From Drosophila miranda (taxonomy: Eukaryota; Arthropoda; Insecta; Diptera; Drosophilidae), in assembly GCF_003369915.1 (NCBI RefSeq), contig NC_046673.1:17840001-17904000 (forward strand): a stretch of DNA of 64,000 nt. The letters are read 5' to 3'. Under the pieces are notes generated by a model. That model had not been told where the DNA came from, did not search any database, and saw only the letters and a list, made by a program, of their open reading frames with translations. The first letter of the stretch is position 1. The number at the start of each line of letters is the position of its first letter. Below, in pieces: positions 58,227-64,000 of this stretch. The position numbers and the translations under genes were made by a program.

Positions 58227-59625
58227 CTGACGGGTTGACTACCAGCGTCAGGTCACCGTCTTCCTCTTCTTCGTCTTCAAGCGCAAGACCCTGGGCGGCC
58301 TCCACGATGGACTCGAGACCTAAGTCCTTTTCCACCTCGCCTGCCTGCAGGGTATGCGCGTCCTTGTCCTCAGGGTGGCGCTTTTTGAGGCGCAGGTAGA
58401 CGCTACCCATGCCCCACGCCATCTTCCCGAACTTGGGGTATAGCAGATCCTCTGCTTCCTTGTTTATTTGGAGGATCACACATTGGCCCCCCTCGTTGGG
58501 TAGTGGGCTACCAATGTGTAGGATCCTCCAATCGGCCGTTGGCACGTCCGCGTTTTGCCGCTGAAGGAGCTTCAGCGCTCGGTCCCCCTGGATTGTGATG
58601 GGGAAGAGTACCTTCGCCTTAGGCTTGGACGGGATAAGCTCCCGGTCCACAACCTCCAGCTTGGCCCCCTCCCACATCGCCTCCAGTTGGCATACAGTAC
58701 GCGTCAGCCACCTTAGGGTTGGATCATCATTGCACTTCAGGATCTTAACCCCATTTAGCCACCCAGCACCATCGAACGTGGGCATTGGGGCCGCGGGGTC
58801 TTCCTCCATCTGTGCAAAAAGTGCGTCGACGAGACGCGCGTGCACCAGCTTCCACTGTGCCGCTGACATCTTGCCGTTTTCCTCGCTGCGGTCGATGAGT
58901 GCCACGATCAGATGTCGTTTGGTCACATCGCTGACCTTCGCTTTCGGCTTCGTTGGCTTCTTGGCCGCTTTCGGTGGAGGGGCTGCACTCTTGGGCCCGC
59001 GTTGCCGCTTGCTCGCTGCAGTGTCCTTAATGGCACTCTCAGTGGAGCGTTGCCTCTTGGTGGCCATCATCTCCTCCACCTTATTGGCATATTCGCCATT
59101 CGACGCCCTCATCTGTGGCATCTGAGCATAATGTAGCCGACCCTCCTCTACTCTCTGCTCGGCCCAGGCTAGCTTGACCTTCTCCTCCTGGGAGATGTCT
59201 GCTTTACCTTGCAGCCGGCTTTTGATGTTGAGGGCCGCTTTGTATTGCGCTTTGGCCTTCATCCCCTCCTTGGAACGCTTCGGCCCTTCCCTACGCAGGG
59301 AGCTGGTGCCTGGTTCCGGCGAGCGGAGAAGGCTCTCTTCATCCGTCCTGCTTAGAGAGAGCAAGCTCTCCAGATCCGTGTCTGTATCGACTACGGCATC
59401 TGTGCGGCTCAACTTCCAGGCTACGGAGTGAGTTGTTTTTGTTGTTGTTGTTGTGGCAGTAGCTTTACAACTGACCTGGCCTGCTCCCGCCAAGTCTGAG
59501 GTGTGACCGCTGGCGACACGCAGAGAGGACTGCTCCTCCCCGTGCCCGCCGGTGGTAGCAGTCACGCTTTCCACCGACGTTTGGGTTGACATCCCAACCC
59601 GTGCTTGCTCCTTCTTCGACTCCAT
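58174..59625 (-). CDS. LOA ORF1 protein (unit 3), 483 aa
   Basis: Same length and architecture as the unit 2 ORF1, with a handful of substitutions (for example in the KRQRG basic run and near GGHGEE). It overlaps ORF2 by 53 nt in another frame. No CCHC knuckle is visible. Confidence 0.7.
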   Translation of the reverse strand: MESKKEQARVGMSTQTSVESVTATTGGHGEEQSSLRVASGHTSDLAGAGQVSCKATATTTTTKTTHSVAWKLSRTDAVVDTDTDLESLLSLSRTDEESLLRSPEPGTSSLRREGPKRSKEGMKAKAQYKAALNIKSRLQGKADISQEEKVKLAWAEQRVEEGRLHYAQMPQMRASNGEYANKVEEMMATKRQRSTESAIKDTAASKRQRGPKSAAPPPKAAKKPTKPKAKVSDVTKRHLIVALIDRSEENGKMSAAQWKLVHARLVDALFAQMEEDPAAPMPTFDGAGWLNGVKILKCNDDPTLRWLTRTVCQLEAMWEGAKLEVVDRELIPSKPKAKVLFPITIQGDRALKLLQRQNADVPTADWRILHIGSPLPNEGGQCVILQINKEAEDLLYPKFGKMAWGMGSVYLRLKKRHPEDKDAHTLQAGEVEKDLGLESIVEAAQGLALEDEEEEDGDLTLVVNPSGASEPATHAECAAAQLA

Positions 59626-59753
59626 AGTTGGCCCGAGGGTCCATACTGGTTAATATTTTTCGGGGGGACCGTTCGTTTTAGGCCTGACCGCCAGGCACCT
59701 CTAGCCATGGCCCTGGTTCGGTTCCACCGACTTTGAATCGGGAAGACGCCGGA

Positions 59754-59888
59754 CCATAGCCTTAGCTAGACACTGCATTACCCCGGACAGAGCAAGCGAC
59801 AGTGCATTACCCTTGTCCGGGGTAATGCAGTGTCCATTGCCCAGCCGGCACCCTCGTGGAGGGTTCAGCTAGAGGATTTTCGCCAGCC
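59754..59888 (-). ncRNA. HDV-like self-cleaving ribozyme at the LOA 5' end (unit 3)
   Basis: Identical in sequence to the unit 2 copy over the whole predicted fold, again with the first G of P1 directly next to the target duplication. Confidence 0.75.
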
Positions 59889-60075
59889 TATTAATAATAA
59901 AAAAAAAAATACAAAAAAACAAAAAAAAAAAAAAGTAACTTGAAAGGCATTTCAATCGATAACAATTGTATTCTGACAGGAGACAGTTTTTCTAGACACC
60001 TTATCGGCAACGTAGCAGACACATACAAATATTAGTGCGCATATTATTTCAAAACAAAATTTTCGGTTCCCAAAA

Positions 60076-61527
60076 ATGAGTAAGGATTTCGAGTACGAGT
60101 ACAATCGAAAGCAGAAAGTATGGGATCCCAACGAAAGACACACACGCGAAGACACACTAACAGAGGGCATTGTGGGCCTAGCTGGCATTGTGGGCGTGAC
60201 GGCGATTGTGACTGGTTTGGTATCGACGCGTGGAAAGCTGAAATCAGCCGCCTCAAAGGTACGTTCCAATATCGCTAAGATTTTTGGTCGGCCACCAGCC
60301 GCACCCAAGCCAGGACCTCGTGCACCACGGCCACTGCTGCGAACCCTGAATCCATTGTGCACCTCTTCATATGACAAAAAGGCCAGCACAGCGTCTGGTA
60401 ACGAGCCCAAACAGCCATTGAAATTGACTGCAAGCACATTTGATCGACAAGCTCCTGCGGCCGAGGCCGAGGCCGGAGAACAGTTGACTGAAGAAAAAGC
60501 AGAAGCAGAAGCTACAAAAGCAACGAATTCGCTACTGGCCCGCTACCTGTACGCATCTGTTGACCAGTATCCAAAGCATCCAATTGATTTGTCGGAAGGT
60601 TGTGCTAAAGCTAAGCGAACCACCGCCCTACGGTTCAGGAGTATTGTGGCACCAGAAGAGCAGCCCCTAGCACCCGTAACCGACAGCAGTACCCCCTCAA
60701 GTCCGTGTGGCAGCGCCCAACTAGCGTCATTGAAATTAGCTGCAAGCCATTTTGATCGACAAGCTCCTGCACCCGAAGCAGAACAGAACATAACTGAAGA
60801 AGAAGCGGTGGTTGCAAAAGCATCGGATTCGCTACTGAACCGCTACCTGAACGCATCAGTTGGCCAGTATCCAAAGCCCCCAATTGATTGGTCGGAAGGT
60901 TGTGCTAAAGCTAAGCGAACCACCGCAATACGGCTCGGGAGTATTGAAGCAGAGCAAGCCCCACTTCCAGTGCCCGAAAATAGTATCCCCTTGCCCACGA
61001 CAGAAGTTGTAAATTTGTTTAAAAAATCGAACTTAGTAGCAGCTAAAATAAGTCGATTGGAAACATCTACGAATTTGGAACAATTTGCTGAGACACAGCG
61101 ACCAACAGTGACGGCTGAAACGTTGGAGTTAACAGTGCCTGGAACAGTGGAAGTAACAGAAATAAAAAAAGTCACCACTGGAAACGCGGACATAGCAGCT
61201 ACCTGTGTAAAAGCCGACATAACAGATCCCACTGTAAACGAAGATATAACAGCCCCCGCTGTAAAAGCGGGCATAACAGTCCCCACTGTAAACGCCGACA
61301 TAACAGCGTCCGCTGTAAAAGCAGATATAACAACGGCCGCTGTAAAAGCAGATATAACAGCCCCCGCTGTAAAATCAGATATAACAGCTACCGCTGGAAA
61401 CGCGAAAATAACAGCTACCTCTGAAGAAGCAGACATAACAACTACCGCTGAAAAAGCGAATAAAACAGCTATCGCTGGAAAAGAAGACATAACAGAAAGC
61501 TCGAAGTTATCAGAGCGCGTTCAATAA
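60076..61527 (+). CDS. MSKDF gene copy, intact (unit 3, 483 aa)
   Basis: The frame is open from the same ATG as unit 1 to the same stop and includes the hydrophobic segment at residues 31-50. It has two 100-residue units instead of three, plus an Ala-Glu duplication before the first acidic run and several substitutions. All twelve nine-residue repeats are kept. Retention of an open frame in two of three copies, next to decayed neighbours, suggests possible function. The retrotransposon lies 187 bp upstream of its ATG. Confidence 0.6.
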   Translation: MSKDFEYEYNRKQKVWDPNERHTREDTLTEGIVGLAGIVGVTAIVTGLVSTRGKLKSAASKVRSNIAKIFGRPPAAPKPGPRAPRPLLRTLNPLCTSSYDKKASTASGNEPKQPLKLTASTFDRQAPAAEAEAGEQLTEEKAEAEATKATNSLLARYLYASVDQYPKHPIDLSEGCAKAKRTTALRFRSIVAPEEQPLAPVTDSSTPSSPCGSAQLASLKLAASHFDRQAPAPEAEQNITEEEAVVAKASDSLLNRYLNASVGQYPKPPIDWSEGCAKAKRTTAIRLGSIEAEQAPLPVPENSIPLPTTEVVNLFKKSNLVAAKISRLETSTNLEQFAETQRPTVTAETLELTVPGTVEVTEIKKVTTGNADIAATCVKADITDPTVNEDITAPAVKAGITVPTVNADITASAVKADITTAAVKADITAPAVKSDITATAGNAKITATSEEADITTTAEKANKTAIAGKEDITESSKLSERVQ

Positions 61528-61717
61528 CAGACAAAGAGAATAAGCAACAGACCAACACAACACCAACACCAACACCAACACCAACAGCAACAGCCACAGA
61601 CCGGACACGAACGACAACGATCGGAAGAGCAGCCGATCGTTTGATGATGACGAATTTCAATAAACAGCAATAGAGAGAGAAGAAAGCAACATCCAGCAGC
61701 AGAGTAAGAGCACTGTC

Positions 61718-62760
61718 ATGTCAGACAAGAAGAGCACAAGACCGGAAGAGAAACCACAGCGCGAATCATTGTACGTGGGCAGGGGGTCAAGGCAAATCGG
61801 TAAGAGAGAAGATCCAACGGAGCCACCAACACCGCTCCCACCCCCGACACCCGAAGAGAAATTCCTGAAGAGAAAAGCACCGCGAGAGCCAAAGCCTGCC
61901 CCCAAGAACGATGATGAGCAACCAGCGTCAACGCTGACACGGCCACGAGTTGGCTCCAGCCGAGTGGGCAGCTCCGTGCTGATAGGGGCCCCCGATGAAC
62001 TGCTCGAGGCATACGAGCAGGCGGTGCTGGAGGCCGAGGCCGAGGCCGAAGCCGAGGAGGAGAGCCAGCAGAGAGAGAACGAGCGTCGTGAATCGCAGCG
62101 ACGCGGCCGCGTCCGGAAGCTCAGTCCACTCTCGACGCTCGAAGCCGTGCGTGACGGCCTCTTATTCATATTCGGCAAATTCCTAAGACTCGTACGGCGC
62201 CTCGACATGCATGGAGGCGGAACCGGGAACAACATCAACTTTGTGGAGGGGCTCATCGACTTCCTGGCGGGCTCTTTGGGTGCGTATACACACGGCGCTG
62301 CCGACACAATGGGGCCAATATCAACTCCTCTTGATCTCTTAGGCGGGGCCGCACAGGTGTACGTCTCGCAGCCGCTGGACACTGTCAAGGTGAAGCTGCA
62401 GACCTTCCCGGAGGCCTACAAAGGAATGTTCGACTGTTTCGTGAGCACGTATCGAAAGGATGGTATATTCCGGGGCCTCTATGCGGGCCGAGAATTCGGT
62501 GCTCTTTGCCGCCTACGGAGGATGCCAGAAGTTTGTCGCATTCATGGTCAACAAGGAGACAACCAGCCAGCTGACGACCACCCAAAATGCCAGTGCCGGC
62601 TCCCTGGCCGCCTGCTTCTCCACGCTCACCCTCTGCCCCACGGAGCTGATCAAATGCAAGCTCCAGGCCCTGCGCGAAATGAAGCACTTCATTGAGCCCA
62701 GTCATCCTCAGGATATGCGTACGCCCTGGTCCCTCACGCGGTACATCTGGCGCACGGAAG
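61718..62760 (+). pseudogene. ornithine-carrier-like gene, truncated and frameshifted (unit 3)
   Basis: Exons 61718-62279 and 62343-62760. The N-terminal extension is open here, unlike in units 1 and 2, so the frame runs from MSDKKS through the first carrier signature. The 29-bp deletion near 62487, shared with unit 1, then shifts the frame before the second carrier repeat. The third repeat is absent. Confidence 0.72.
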
Positions 62761-62971
62761 GTGAGTGCTGGGGCCAGCCCCCACGTACAGCCACACGTCT
62801 TTTTGCTGTTGTCCCGCGGCGACACTCGAGTTCAGTTCCCCCGATTAGATTATCTTAGCGTGGCTTTTCAGCAATCAAGCAATTCCTCTCCATAATTCAG
62901 CATTATCGCATCGCAATGTGGACAACAAACCCGACACGACACTCCCCTCCACATGGCTCGACGTCACCGCG

Positions 62972-64000
62972 AAGGAATGAGAGAGTAAGCTACGGAACAG
63001 CTATAATCCCGATGCATCCCAAGCAGATTATGGATGTATTATAGAGAATAAATATTAAGGATTATATTAGAGGGGAAAAGTGAGAGGACATCGAAGGTCT
63101 AACGAACGAACGAGAACGAGAGAGTAAGCCAAACGAGAACGAGTGAGCAAGCCGAACGAGTGAGCAAGCCGAACGAGAGAAGCAAGTGAACCGGGGTTGG
63201 CTCCTAGTATACATCATATATATTTAATAATTGTTTCGTTATTTAAGACTAGAAACTATATTTAATCTTTGAATCTCCCGTCTATATAGGTACCCACCGA
63301 TAACCACATCAACAGCGACAGTCCCATGAGCGCCCATGTGGACGCCGAGGCCCAGCGCTTTGGGGCTGGCAGCGCCGGCGGAGGAGTGGGCGGGCCTAAT
63401 GGCGGCGGCGGCGGCGGCGGCGGCGGTGGTGGTAGCAGTGGAGGATCGTCGAGTGCTGCCAATGGAACGGGCCTTGGGGGGCCATGGACAACCTGGAGAA
63501 CGAGCTGAAGATGATGAAGAACTTGGGCAGCTTCCCCATGCAAATACCGCCGCTTTCGATGTTCCAGGGAGCCTGCAACATCTCGCCCAGCGCCTCGACC
63601 CCAACCAATCCACAGAGCAACCAGAACCAGAACGATGTGGACGTGGATGCGGGCAGCACACCTCGACCGCAGCATCCCGACTCCGATGGCTTCTCTTCGT
63701 CGCACCACCGTACGCCTCCCTCGCCGCCGCCCATCTCTCCGGGCCAGGACTACGGTGGTATGTTCGGCTCTGGGAATGGTGCTGGTGGTCCAGGGTCCAA
63801 TAGCACGCCAGTGGGCAGCTCCAGTGCTGGCGGAGGCGGTGGTGGTGGTGGAGCCGGCGGTGGGGCCAACAGCATGTCAGCCTCGTCCCCGCTGCCTGCC
63901 CTGCAGCCACAGCGACGGAATGCGTCGAGCGTGGGCAGCACATATCCGGAGCACGAGCTCATCTCGCCGGCCTCCTCCCCGAGCATTCCGCGCTACAACT
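62972..64000 (+). repeat. tandem array, unit 4 (cut by the window edge)
   Basis: Starts at the same junction as units 2 and 3 and is collinear with them to the end of the window. It has the 17-bp duplication seen in unit 3 but keeps the 194 bp of exon 6 that units 2 and 3 lost. How many units follow cannot be seen. Confidence 0.85.
63290..64000 (+). pseudogene. duplicated exon 6 of the PR/zinc-finger gene (unit 4, partial)
   Basis: Starts after TATATAG and carries the long form of exon 6, but with the same 1-nt loss near 63478 as units 2 and 3, which breaks the frame. It runs off the window. Confidence 0.78.

Larger units (their letters stand above)
54552..59888 (-). mobile_element. LOA-clade non-LTR retrotransposon (unit 3 copy)
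   Basis: Flanked by TATTAATAATAAA at 54539-54551 and 59889-59901, exactly as in unit 2. It is 5,337 bp, longer than the unit 2 copy because it keeps the 268 bp lost there, but it lacks 26 bp and 8 bp near 55029 and 55070. It carries the same two in-frame ORF2 stops as unit 2, so both copies descend from one insertion. Confidence 0.85.
51037..62971 (+). repeat. tandem array, unit 3 (11,935 bp, with LOA insertion)
   Basis: Collinear with unit 2, including the retrotransposon at the identical site. It shares the exon 6 194-bp deletion with unit 2, the carrier 29-bp deletion with unit 1, and a 17-bp duplication near 51206-51239 with unit 4. Confidence 0.9.

Noticed and set aside
32361..64000. 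Array as a pure assembly artefact
   Set aside because: Units differ by many private changes and carry different lesions, which simple collapse or duplication of reads would not give. A haplotype mix cannot be fully excluded without reads.
1..64000. CRISPR arrays, tRNA or rRNA genes
   Set aside because: No spaced direct repeats of CRISPR type were found. No cloverleaf with A/B boxes or rRNA-like sequence was recognised, though a covariance scan was not possible.

Overview
The window is animal nuclear DNA and very probably Drosophila. The signs are GT-AG introns, long CAG/CAA (glutamine), alanine and histidine tracts in a zinc-finger gene, abundant CA/GA microsatellites, DINE-1-like (Helentron) sequence and a LOA-clade non-LTR retrotransposon. 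The LOA-like element and the ISY/DINE-type sequence suggest the obscura group, but I cannot prove the species. An ornithine-carrier-like gene resembling my memory of D. melanogaster CG1628 suggests Muller element A.

Positions 1 to about 17 kb show no convincing protein gene. They hold simple repeats, a DINE-1-like fragment, a few hairpins, and from about 12.7 kb a GA/CA-rich stretch that looks like promoter and 5' leader. From 17446 to 34659 (+) runs a seven-exon gene for a protein of about 2,707 residues with a zinc knuckle, a PR(SET-like) domain and seven C2H2-type fingers. All seven exons join in frame at GT-AG sites. Intron 1 (6.7 kb) carries a DINE-1-like element of about 575 bp.

From 32361 to the right edge the window is a head-to-tail tandem array: unit 1 (32361-39370), unit 2 (39371-51036), unit 3 (51037-62971) and the start of unit 4. 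Each unit carries the last two exons and 3'UTR of the PR/zinc-finger gene, a complete unrecognised gene (called here the MSKDF gene, after its first residues), and the 5' two thirds of a mitochondrial ornithine-carrier gene cut off before its third carrier repeat. Only unit 1 is joined to the rest of the zinc-finger gene, and only there are exons 6-7 intact. Units 2-4 share a 1-nt frameshift. The carrier copies each carry lesions, in a mosaic pattern that implies exchange between units.

Units 2 and 3 carry the same LOA-clade retrotransposon (minus strand) at the same site, with the same 13-bp target duplication and the same two in-frame stops in ORF2. It therefore inserted and decayed before it was copied with its host unit. 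Its 5' end folds by eye into an HDV-like self-cleaving ribozyme whose predicted cleavage site is exactly the element/target junction. Its 3' end is a short run of the TTAGG-type telomere motif.
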